A stretch of 64,000 nucleotides of DNA, taken from assembly GCF_010500895.1 (NCBI RefSeq), contig NZ_JAAAWO010000001.1, positions 558,001-622,000 on the forward strand, given 5' to 3'. Positions within the stretch are counted from its first letter, which is position 1; each line of letters begins with the position of its first letter. Shown here piece after piece: positions 49,854 through 58,295 of this stretch. Source of the DNA: Alteromonas genovensis (GTDB taxonomy: Bacteria > Pseudomonadota > Gammaproteobacteria > Enterobacterales > Alteromonadaceae). Under the pieces are notes generated by a model. The model had not been told where the DNA came from. It made no database searches and saw nothing but the letters and a program-made list of their open reading frames with translations. A program made the translations under genes and the position numbers.

Positions 49854-50822
49854 TTAGAACTGTGCATGCCAGCTACCGGGAACCGCAATAATCTTAGCCA
49901 GCTTGGGTGCCTGTTGGAGGGTGCGCAAAACATGAGGCGAGTACGTGAGGGCACCATCATTTTGCACAGTAATAGTATGCGAAGAGGTGAGAGCTCCATT
50001 TATGCTTGCACCGTGCTTCACTGTTGCAGAGTAAACTATTCCATCGTCTGATAATAAAATGATCACGCCATAAAAAGACGTTCCGCCTAGCACAGTTAAA
50101 TGGCCGTTTTTAATGATAAGCAGCATCGGATTTACACTGCTGCTATGCTCTACGTCGTTCTTGTTAAGTTCACAGTCTCCGTTTATCCAATGCATGGTTG
50201 CCTCGTCTAAATCGGTACATGAACTTGCAACAACACTTAATGGAAAATATGTTGGCACTAAGGCAGAAGCGCTTCTGTTAAAAAGCCACTGGGTGAGGTG
50301 TGTATCGGGTGTGGTGGCCTGTAATGTAGTGGGTATTTTGATAAGCGATGGGTAACGTAAAAAACGTTGTTTAACTTTGGTATTAGATTTAGCGTGATGC
50401 AGCGTTATATCGAAGGCTTTCACGGTTTGAGCTTCACTCCCATGATAAACACTAGACACAATAGTGTGCGCTATTGATGTATTACCTAGTGCAACTGTGT
50501 TGTGAGGTTGAGTACGAAGCTGAGAGCTAATATTGCGCATCTCTTTTTTTGTGTCTAAGTAGCGTTCCTGGGTCACTCCTAAAGCGTCCTGAACTGCTTG
50601 AAAGTCGCTAACAGCAACGGTTACGCTAGTTAAGGTGAATGCCGCAATACTCAGCAATACAAGCACAGACGAAATAATAAAAAGACCTTGCTGTTTTCGT
50701 CGGTAAGCACTCACCATCTTCATTGTATCTGCGATGCTTTTTAACGAAAAGCGCGTCAACGAAGAGCGAGTCAACAAAGGTCGAGTTAATAGTATGCTAT
50801 TCAACAAAGCGCTATTGAACAT
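49854..50822 (-). CDS. PilX-like minor pilin with repeat-encoded leader
   Basis: A 322-residue protein. Residues about 34-65 have the PilX-type processing region RRKQQG|LFIISSVLVLLS without Glu at +5. The first 30 residues are pentapeptide-like repeats (NSALL, NSILL, TRPLL, TRSSL, TRFSL) encoded by 15-bp DNA repeats; a strong GAGGTAG ribosome site before the ATG at 50822 supports this start, although a start at 50723 would give a conventional leader. The C-terminal 100 residues (GGTSFYGVIILL, HGASINGAL) look like a beta-helical repeat seen in other PilX-like proteins. It overlaps the PilW-like gene by 11 bases. Confidence 0.72.
   Translation of the reverse strand: MFNSALLNSILLTRPLLTRSSLTRFSLKSIADTMKMVSAYRRKQQGLFIISSVLVLLSIAAFTLTSVTVAVSDFQAVQDALGVTQERYLDTKKEMRNISSQLRTQPHNTVALGNTSIAHTIVSSVYHGSEAQTVKAFDITLHHAKSNTKVKQRFLRYPSLIKIPTTLQATTPDTHLTQWLFNRSASALVPTYFPLSVVASSCTDLDEATMHWINGDCELNKNDVEHSSSVNPMLLIIKNGHLTVLGGTSFYGVIILLSDDGIVYSATVKHGASINGALTSSHTITVQNDGALTYSPHVLRTLQQAPKLAKIIAVPGSWHAQF
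50731..50820 (-). repeat. 15-bp tandem repeat in the leader of the PilX-like gene
   Basis: Six adjacent 15-base units (50731, 50746, 50761, 50776, 50791, 50806) end in variants of TCAAC on the plus strand; five are clear and the first is degenerate. On the coding strand they give a five-residue peptide repeat. Confidence 0.85.
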
Positions 50823-51408
50823 TGGCTACCTCTACAATAAATGTTGTTGAGGCTTCTACGCCAGAAAATACTCGGCTAGAGGCTTTAATGTATATTTCAT
50901 AGGTAACGCCCCATCCACTTACGTGTAATCGGGTAATTGAAAATTCACTCACGCTAACATCTTTGGTGTCGGTTAGGTCTTGCCAATGAGTTTGCGAACA
51001 GCTTCGTTTCCCAACGCGATATTCAATGGCCTTATCTCGTAACCTAAAACCAAAAAACTCATTTGGTGTAAGCGTAATAGTGCCGTCACTATTTTTATCG
51101 TAAGAGAAGGTAAAACAGCTATTTGGCGCTTCGGAGCTAAAACGAGAAACATTAATAGACGGCAGGCTTGCATGAGAGACAGCAAGCTGTGTCGCTATTG
51201 GCTGTTCTATATAACCCGCTTGTTCTAAGTGAGCTGTAATCACATGCTGCAGTGACTGAAATTCGGCTTCGATGGCAACGGTATGTTGAACTTTTAACAG
51301 CGCACTGTAAAAGAATGCAGTATGACGGGACGCCAAAACCAATAAAGTGCTTGCTATGCCAGTGGCCACAAGCAGCTCTACAAGACTAAACCCTTTGCTT
51401 TTCAACAT
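50812..51408 (-). CDS. PilW-like minor pilin
   Basis: A 198-residue prepilin with a canonical short leader MLKSKG|FSLVELLVATGIASTLL (Glu at +5), 124 residues shorter than the first-set PilW. A DKNSDGTITLTP loop resembles a calcium-binding DxNxDG site. It overlaps the FimT-like gene by 7 bases and the PilX-like gene by 11, indicating translational coupling. Confidence 0.78.
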   Translation of the reverse strand: MLKSKGFSLVELLVATGIASTLLVLASRHTAFFYSALLKVQHTVAIEAEFQSLQHVITAHLEQAGYIEQPIATQLAVSHASLPSINVSRFSSEAPNSCFTFSYDKNSDGTITLTPNEFFGFRLRDKAIEYRVGKRSCSQTHWQDLTDTKDVSVSEFSITRLHVSGWGVTYEIYIKASSRVFSGVEASTTFIVEVANVQ

Positions 51409-51938
51409 GTGGCAACACCGCTTAGGCTGGATGTGGAGCAGTGTTTAATTCGTCCCAAGGCGCTTATCACCACCTTGCCTGAATGAGACGGGCTTTTTAC
51501 CGTGATTGTCGTATTATTCCCGAAGTTTACCGCGCCGAATTTGCTAAAGGTAACAATGCGATTCTTATTGTTCGCGGTTGTCAGAGTCATTCCTGATTGC
51601 GTTGCTAAGAATGCGTACTCTTTTCCATCAATGCTACAAGCATTAGGGGCTGTGCAATCACAGGATACTAGTCGGCTAGTTCCCGCACACTGACCACCTG
51701 TAACGTCTACCACAAATGACACATTTGATTGTGAGGCTACGGCGACTACTTTAGCTGCCTCAGCAAGGCTACTGACGTGACGAAGAGCCTGTTTAAACTT
51801 GTTCGCCTCGTGCCACTGTGCGAAGGAAGGCGCAGCTAAAAGCATTGTAATAATGAGGATGGAGAGTGTGACCATTAGCTCCAGTAACGTTAAACCATTT
51901 ATGTGCTGTTTGTACTTAACGGCGTTGTTATAAACCAT
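51402..51938 (-). CDS. GspH/FimT-like pseudopilin
   Basis: A 178-residue protein with processing site NG|LTLLELMVTLSILIITMLL (Glu at +5), APSFAQW after the helix, and a beta-rich body containing four or more cysteines (GTSRLVSCDC, CTAPNACSIDG). This is the GspH/FimT fold, in some bacteria a DNA-binding minor pilin. It heads the minus-strand series and diverges from a PilE-like gene. Confidence 0.8.
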   Translation of the reverse strand: MVYNNAVKYKQHINGLTLLELMVTLSILIITMLLAAPSFAQWHEANKFKQALRHVSSLAEAAKVVAVASQSNVSFVVDVTGGQCAGTSRLVSCDCTAPNACSIDGKEYAFLATQSGMTLTTANNKNRIVTFSKFGAVNFGNNTTITVKSPSHSGKVVISALGRIKHCSTSSLSGVATC

Positions 51939-52017
51939 GCTTGGGGTCGGTTATGCCAAATAGGGTGAATTGATATGGTTAATCTATAGAGAAATTAAGG
52001 CGCAGGTAATCTGTACT

Positions 52018-52401
52018 ATGGAAGGTAATTGTTTTAAGAGGAGAGGGCTTACCCTTGTTGAGCTGTTAATTGTATTGTGTATTGTGGGTATTTTAACCAC
52101 ATTAACAATGCAGTCTTATCAATCAGGAAAAAGGGTAACGTCTCGCTATTTGGCGAAAAGCCACATGATAAAACTTCAGGCTATTCAGTCGCGCTATTGG
52201 CTTAGTAGTGGTGCCTTTGTTCCGCTATCAAAGTTACCCGACATAGACACTGGTGGTGTAAAAATTAAGGAAGTAGCGAGCAGTAATAGTCATTACGAGT
52301 TTAAGGCAGTGCTCACGTATTTTGATAGCAAAGCCCCTTGCCGGACGCTTATTGTCACCAACACGGCCTTATTGCCAAGGCAGTGTTGGTTGGCTCATTA
52401 A
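52018..52401 (+). CDS. PilE-like type IV pilin
   Basis: A 127-residue prepilin with leader MEGNCFKRRG|LTLVELLIVLCIVGILTTL (Glu at +5) and a C-terminal Cys pair (APCRTLIV...RQCW), as in PilE and ComP-like pilins. I choose the ATG at 52018; an upstream in-frame TTG (51970) gives an implausible extension. It diverges from the FimT-like gene and converges with FimT, with a 16-bp repeat at the shared end. Confidence 0.78.
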   Translation: MEGNCFKRRGLTLVELLIVLCIVGILTTLTMQSYQSGKRVTSRYLAKSHMIKLQAIQSRYWLSSGAFVPLSKLPDIDTGGVKIKEVASSNSHYEFKAVLTYFDSKAPCRTLIVTNTALLPRQCWLAH

Positions 52402-52409
52402 GCTCACTG

Positions 52410-52457
52410 CTTATGAACAGCTTAGCTTATGAACAGTTAAACTTATGAACAGCTCAA
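52410..52457. repeat. Three 16-bp tandem repeats at the end of the FimT gene
   Basis: CTTATGAACAG starts at 52410, 52426 and 52442, exactly 16 bases apart. The third unit covers the FimT stop codon (52443-52445) and its last codons, so the gene end appears to have been duplicated outward. Confidence 0.85.
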
Positions 52458-53024
52458 ATCTGCGCCCGCTAAGTCTTCTTTCGTGCCATCCCCATCACTG
52501 TCTACAGCCACTGAAATTCGGCCATACAGCGAGAGAAGCAGTGCTGAAGCATACTCGCTGCTATTGTCTTTTGGGCAAAGCGTAATAGTGGCTGCTTGAC
52601 TTATACCGCCTTGCTCATTGAAGCTGATAGTGCCCGATATGCCATAAATTGTATTTGCGCTATTGAGTGGATCGCTGGTGGTGATAAGCGTTTCAGAAGT
52701 ATCACGGGAGCCGTTACCATTGTCATCAACGAAAATCATGGTGGCGTTTTTCCAGCTGCTTACACAGCTTGTGTAATTTTTGGTTGGACACATAACAACG
52801 CTTGATTGCTCATCTACTGCTGTAAATCGAGCACGCTGAGCCACTGCGCTTAAGCTGTTAAGATCTGAAGTGATCCTGCTTTTTATCAGAATGCTTTGTA
52901 TAGCAGGGGCAACCGTTGTTAGCATAATAGCAACAATCGCTATGGCAATGAGCAGCTCTAATAGGGTGAGCCCTGCTTGGTTTACTGTAACCTGCCTATT
53001 ATTTTTCATTCGACTTTTTATCAT
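52443..53024 (-). CDS. fimT: GspH/FimT-type minor pilin
   Basis: A 193-residue pseudopilin with site NQAG|LTLLELLIAIAIVAIMLTT (Glu at +5), the GspH/FimT body, and two calcium-type loops: DDNGNGSRDTSE (a full EF-hand-like loop) and DSDGDGTKEDL near the C-terminus. It is probably the FimT/FimU member of the pilVWXY1E set, on the opposite strand. Start at 53024; an internal ATG at 53009 is an alternative. It diverges from nadE, which reads the other way after 270 bases. Confidence 0.83.
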   Translation of the reverse strand: MIKSRMKNNRQVTVNQAGLTLLELLIAIAIVAIMLTTVAPAIQSILIKSRITSDLNSLSAVAQRARFTAVDEQSSVVMCPTKNYTSCVSSWKNATMIFVDDNGNGSRDTSETLITTSDPLNSANTIYGISGTISFNEQGGISQAATITLCPKDNSSEYASALLLSLYGRISVAVDSDGDGTKEDLAGADLSCS

Positions 53025-53293
53025 AATTACTCAAAGTTCTTGGTCAAAATCTGACACTTTTTTAATCCCGCATGCAGAATTTGATAAACAAAAACGCCAA
53101 TATTTAGCGTACACTAAAGTTGTTGGGCATAGCGTATGTTTTACTTCTATTGCGCATAGTTCGCTATACGTCTTTATGATAAGCCTACTACAAGTACTAC
53201 GATTACCGTGGCATTTACTCTTGCCACTAACATCTATACAGATAATATCGTAAACTCACCGACTAAGACGCTTAAAAACACGTGGATATTATG

Positions 53294-54471
<1,178 letters not shown>

Positions 54472-54496
54472 CTTATACGGTGCTGATAGAGCGCAA

Positions 54497-54525
54497 AAAA
54501 GGGAGCGTGCTGCTCCCTTTCTTTT
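54497..54525. terminator. Terminator between glnB and slyD
   Basis: GGGAGC/GCTCCC with a GTGCT loop, flanked by A and T runs, 30 bases past glnB and about 20 before the convergent slyD stop. It probably works for both. Confidence 0.9.
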
Positions 54526-54542
54526 ACACTATAGCGTGTGGC

Positions 54543-55028
54543 TTAGTGGTCGTGTCCGCAACCTTCAGGTCCGTGCACATGTCCATGTTCGCGCTCTTGC
54601 TCAGTCGCTTCTCGAATATCTACTACATTAACGTCAAACGTTAATGGAATACCCGCCAAAGGATGGTTACCATCAACAACCACTTCTTCATCATTGGTCT
54701 CTATAATAATGACAGACTGTTCGCCTTGTGGTGTAGTGGCACGAAAAGACATGCCTACTTCAACTTCTGTACCTTCAAACATTGAACGAGGAACCGTTTG
54801 AACTAACTCGTCTACACGCTCTCCGTATGCTTTTTCAGGCTCGATAGACACGTTGAAGCTATCGTCTTTGTCTTTTCCAATTAATGCGTCTTCTAGTCCC
54901 TCAATAAGGAAGCGTTGACCAAGCAACACGACTAGCGGTTCTTTTCCTTCAGAAGAATCCAATGTGGTTCCATCTTCGGTTGAAACAGTATAGTGAAGTG
55001 TTACAACGCTATCAGAGGTAATAGTCAT
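54543..55028 (-). CDS. slyD: FKBP-type peptidyl-prolyl isomerase SlyD
   Basis: A 161-residue isomerase and metallochaperone: FKBP core (VVTLHYTVSTEDGTTLDSS), inserted flap (IEPEKAYGERVDELVQTVPR), and DGNHPLAGIPLTFDVNVVDI. The last 15 residues are His/Cys-rich (HGHVHGPEGCGHDH), the nickel-binding tail used for hydrogenase maturation in other species. It is a second SlyD-like protein in this window besides FkpB. Confidence 0.96.
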   Translation of the reverse strand: MTITSDSVVTLHYTVSTEDGTTLDSSEGKEPLVVLLGQRFLIEGLEDALIGKDKDDSFNVSIEPEKAYGERVDELVQTVPRSMFEGTEVEVGMSFRATTPQGEQSVIIIETNDEEVVVDGNHPLAGIPLTFDVNVVDIREATEQEREHGHVHGPEGCGHDH

Positions 55029-55084
55029 ATAAAATCCTAAGTTTTCCCATGTGGGTAATGAATGTAAATCGTTTGCCGTAACAA

Positions 55085-56098
55085 TCAGCGACGTTTCTTT
55101 ACGATGTTGCTGGCTTGTTGCTCAATACTGTACGGCAGAGCATAAGGGTAACAGGTTACAGCCTCATTATCAGCCAACCTGTGTAAATCTTGTGGGGTGG
55201 TATCGTTAGACAGTACCGCCATAAAGTGAGTTTCATTATCTAAACGGGCAACGCTTGTTACCAAGCCTGCTCTTCGCCAATTATCGCCAAGCTGCTTTTC
55301 AATAGTGTCTCCTGCAGAAACCTCAACATTTCCATCAATACAAAAACTGAATGCAGCACGTTTGTTTTTCCCTAAAAAACGGGTTCTCGCCACCACTTCT
55401 TGGCCCATGTAGCAGCCCTTATCAAAATCAATGGCATTAAGGGCGTGCACATTTAGCATTTGGGGTACATATTCACCCACTGTACTTCCGTTGACTGCTG
55501 CGTGAGCACTAGCAATTTTTATGGCGTCAAACACCGATTGTGAATAACAGGGAAGTCCGTTCTTGGCTATGTTTGCTGTAACGTCGTCGCTAGCTTGTTG
55601 GTGCAGAACTACGACGTAACCCTGTTGCGCCGTATCGGTTTTAAAGCAAAGCCCATGCTCGCTTTGATAGCTGATAAGAGAACCGTCGCTATCGGCTTCG
55701 TTTAAAGACACGTCAGGAAAATGTTTGCTTAAAAGGGCTACCGCTTCTGTGCCTGAAACAAAAAAAGCATTGAACTCGCTGCTGCCATCGACGATGTCTA
55801 CTTTTGAAAATACGCCGTACTTATTAAGCTCAGCCAGGGTACGGGCACCAGCGTCTTCATTGGTCAGTAACAGTATTTTTGAGCCAAATCGCGCTAGATA
55901 GCCCGTTGACCATGTTTTACCTTTGTTATCGCAATGGGCGTAGTGCCGTACCGTCTTGTCATCTAGTTTATTGATATTGACCGTTAGCTGGCCCTGCAGA
56001 TAGCTATCCGCTTGCTCACCCTCTAGGGATATAATCATGGTATTGCCAAGTGTTACAGCATAGTGTTGCGGCAGTGCATCTAGCGTTTTTAATGACAT
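55085..56098 (-). CDS. ygfZ: Folate-dependent Fe-S cluster protein YgfZ
   Basis: A 337-residue protein of the GcvT-like YgfZ family, which needs tetrahydrofolate and helps form or repair certain Fe-S enzymes. The signature FDKGCYMGQEVVARTRFLG (about residues 218-236) contains the essential cysteine. I start at the ATG at 56098 (SLKTLDALPQ), preceded by AGAG; a TTG 33 bases upstream is less likely. It diverges from sdhE, the usual neighbourhood. Confidence 0.94.
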   Translation of the reverse strand: MSLKTLDALPQHYAVTLGNTMIISLEGEQADSYLQGQLTVNINKLDDKTVRHYAHCDNKGKTWSTGYLARFGSKILLLTNEDAGARTLAELNKYGVFSKVDIVDGSSEFNAFFVSGTEAVALLSKHFPDVSLNEADSDGSLISYQSEHGLCFKTDTAQQGYVVVLHQQASDDVTANIAKNGLPCYSQSVFDAIKIASAHAAVNGSTVGEYVPQMLNVHALNAIDFDKGCYMGQEVVARTRFLGKNKRAAFSFCIDGNVEVSAGDTIEKQLGDNWRRAGLVTSVARLDNETHFMAVLSNDTTPQDLHRLADNEAVTCYPYALPYSIEQQASNIVKKRR

Positions 56099-56280
56099 GA
56101 TGGCGCTCTTTTTAAAATCGTATAGTCTCAAGGTATGGCAAAAAGCTGATTTATCAAGGGGGAGGTGGCAGGCAGTCGTAAATTCTTTACGTTAAGTTTG
56201 CTTATCAGACCAAAAGAGCAGTGATCCTACGGTGACACGCGTGGTACTATTTAATGATAACAATTGAGGTTAAAGAATAT

Positions 56281-56532
56281 ATGTTTGAACCCAAACGATT
56301 AGCGAGATTAAAGTGGGCATGCCGCCGCGGCATGCTTGAACTAGATGTGTTATTACTGCCTTTTGTAGAGCAAGCGTTCGACGAATTAAGTTACGAAGAA
56401 AAAGTTACCTTCGAGCGTTTACTAACAAGCGACGATCCTGATTTGTTCGCGTGGATAATGGGTCATCAAAAATGCGACGACCCCGAGTTAGCCGCGATGA
56501 TTTCAACCGTCGTCAATCGTGTCAAAGTATAG
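56281..56532 (+). CDS. sdhE: Succinate dehydrogenase assembly factor SdhE (YgfY)
   Basis: An 83-residue FAD assembly factor that helps attach FAD to SdhA and FrdA. The conserved RGxxE motif appears in RRGMLELD, and the YEEKVTFERLL...DPDLFAWIMG region is typical. I choose the ATG at 56281 behind GAGGTTAAAG rather than the frame start at 56254. The next gene overlaps its end by 14 bases, as with E. coli ygfY-ygfX. Confidence 0.94.
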   Translation: MFEPKRLARLKWACRRGMLELDVLLLPFVEQAFDELSYEEKVTFERLLTSDDPDLFAWIMGHQKCDDPELAAMISTVVNRVKV

Positions 56533-57124
56533 AATACACATAACGTATTCACCTTACAGAGTGACGTTCAACCGCGTCACTCTTTCCGTTTTACTGTTAG
56601 TTGTATTGCAATGTTTGCCATCAAGTCTTATGACGTGGATTGATAAGACAAGCCTTACCGCTCTCACGCTCCCCCCACTTTTTATATGGATTTACTGTTC
56701 ACTTTTTTGTATATCAAAGCTCAGTCAATCAAAGCCAAGTCAATTAGCGCTCAGTCAATCAGTGCTTAGACAGTCAACACAGAGAAATTCTCTAAACCAA
56801 TTGGATTTGATGTTGTCGGACGAGGGTGTCGTGCATATTGTAGACGGCGTCTCTTGTGACAAGTTTATGAATCTGATAAGAAAAAGACTTACCAGCTCTC
56901 AGACTAATGATATATTTCAGCTTCACGGTTCGTCTCAGCTTTTCCCTTGGGGGATTTGTCTTGAGATGACTCGAGTAAAACAAAAATGGTCCAATAAAGA
57001 TCACGCTCACTTTTGCTGGGTATTGAAAAACGAATGTTCTGAACGTGATTATCGCAGATTATGTAGAGCGGTAATTTATGTCAGAAAAGGATATGGACTT
57101 AGGGACAAAATGAATGTTTCGTGA
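56519..57124 (+). CDS. YgfX-like membrane protein
   Basis: A 201-residue protein with two hydrophobic segments (about 18-38 and 47-66) and a soluble C-terminal part, starting at GTG inside sdhE. Position and size fit YgfX (CptA), an inner-membrane partner of SdhE reported to affect cell division and cytoskeleton in E. coli. Residues 67-86 are an unusual pentapeptide-like repeat (KLSQS, KPSQL, ALSQS, VLRQS) encoded by a 15-bp DNA repeat. Sequence similarity to YgfX is weak by eye, so the call rests mostly on context. Confidence 0.65.
   Translation: MSKYRIHITYSPYRVTFNRVTLSVLLLVVLQCLPSSLMTWIDKTSLTALTLPPLFIWIYCSLFCISKLSQSKPSQLALSQSVLRQSTQRNSLNQLDLMLSDEGVVHIVDGVSCDKFMNLIRKRLTSSQTNDIFQLHGSSQLFPWGICLEMTRVKQKWSNKDHAHFCWVLKNECSERDYRRLCRAVIYVRKGYGLRDKMNVS
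56717..56776 (+). repeat. 15-bp tandem repeat inside the YgfX-like gene
   Basis: Four 15-base units begin at 56717, 56732, 56747 and 56762 with variants of CTCAGTCAATCA, producing an xLSQS peptide repeat just after the second membrane helix. Confidence 0.8.
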
Positions 57125-58130
57125 ATATACAAAATCGCTGTTTAAGCGTGTTGATAAGCGACAGTTAATGCAGTTCAAACCTCCACGGTTACCACAACGC
57201 ATTTACACCAAAACCCTCAATATAGACAACAAACACTACGGTAAATTTTGTCAGGAAGTGGCTTGGCCTGCGAGTGAACACGTTCATCCTTTATATCTGC
57301 AAATGCTTTCTCTTCCTTTGCAGATGCGCTGTTTATTAGACAAACAAAGCCCATTTCCTTTACTTGGATTAATTCACTGCGCCAACAAGGTTGAGGTTTT
57401 TGAGCATTGCGATCTCTCTGAGCCTGTTGAATGTCGGGTTAGGTTTAGTGATGTTAGACCTCATGCAAGAGGGTGGGAAGTGGATGTTTTACTTGACGCA
57501 TTGCAAAGCTCAAAGTGCGTTTATAAAGCTGTAAGTAGTTACCTAGTTAAGGTGAAAGCGGTGCATGTTGCTCCAAGAGCAGCGCAGACAGGACACGTTT
57601 CAACCGACGAGAGCGATGAGGCCATACAGCGAGAGTTAGTATCAACGCTCAATGCAAGTGCAGACACAGGAAGGCGCTACGCCGCTATTTCGGGAGACTA
57701 TAACCCTATTCATCTATCGGCTGTTTCTGCGAAGGTATTTGGCTTTAAAACTGCCATTGCCCACGGAATGTGGACACTGGCCTGTGTAATCTCTCAATTT
57801 GTTGACAATACTGCCGACAAAACCACTGTTGATGGCATTGTCGAAGCCAATGGCGAAAGCACAGATAACGCAGAAAAAGAGCAGGGCTCAGGCGGTGATA
57901 AAGCGTTATGTAACGGCTATATCAAAGAAGTGTCGTGTAGGTTTAAACAGCCCGTTTATTTACCCAATGAATTGACCGTGTTCAGTAAAAGCCTAACTAG
58001 CTCTTTAAGCGCAACATCAGAATCGCATGCTAACCCGTGTGCTAACCATAGTCCTAAACATAGTGCCGAGCTAGAAGTGACCAGTGCGAAAGACTCAACT
58101 ACGCACTTACACGCTTTTTTGCATTATTAA
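57114..58130 (+). CDS. MaoC-like hotdog-fold hydratase
   Basis: A 338-residue protein whose second half contains the R-hydratase signature ISGDYNPIHLSAVSAKVFGF and AHGMW (catalytic Asp and His), so it likely hydrates or dehydrates enoyl-CoA or acyl-carrier intermediates. The first half is a degenerate hotdog domain with a CRVRFSDVRPHARGWEV segment. An inserted acidic region (about 240-270) and a polar, serine-rich tail are poorly conserved looking. It overlaps the YgfX-like gene by 11 bases. Substrate unknown. Confidence 0.82.
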   Translation: MFREYTKSLFKRVDKRQLMQFKPPRLPQRIYTKTLNIDNKHYGKFCQEVAWPASEHVHPLYLQMLSLPLQMRCLLDKQSPFPLLGLIHCANKVEVFEHCDLSEPVECRVRFSDVRPHARGWEVDVLLDALQSSKCVYKAVSSYLVKVKAVHVAPRAAQTGHVSTDESDEAIQRELVSTLNASADTGRRYAAISGDYNPIHLSAVSAKVFGFKTAIAHGMWTLACVISQFVDNTADKTTVDGIVEANGESTDNAEKEQGSGGDKALCNGYIKEVSCRFKQPVYLPNELTVFSKSLTSSLSATSESHANPCANHSPKHSAELEVTSAKDSTTHLHAFLHY

Positions 58131-58170
58131 AAAAGGTGGGCGTTTCCGTTTACTTTAACGCCCACCTTTA
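58131..58170. terminator. Bidirectional terminator between MaoC-like gene and nadB
   Basis: A 13-bp perfect stem, AAAGGTGGGCGTT (58132-58144) with AACGCCCACCTTT (58157-58169), and a 12-base loop. The T-tract is better on the minus strand. About 125 bases of featureless DNA separate it from the nadB stop. Confidence 0.88.
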
Positions 58171-58295
58171 GTGTTTAACATTACCACTGCGCACCTTATC
58201 TTGAGTAGAGTGCATCTATTACAAAGCATCGAGTACAGGGTATTAATCACAAGGCAAAGCTAGCGTGTTACATGTTAGCGTTTAACGTCTAGAGC

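Noticed and set aside
49773-50355. Plus-strand frames within the PilX-like gene
   Set aside because: Short, overlapping, without ribosome sites, and lying antisense to a better-supported gene.
52870-53253. 127-codon plus-strand frame with hydrophobic segments
   Set aside because: It is antisense to the FimT prepilin helix, has no ribosome site, and its hydrophobicity is explained by the opposite strand's codons.
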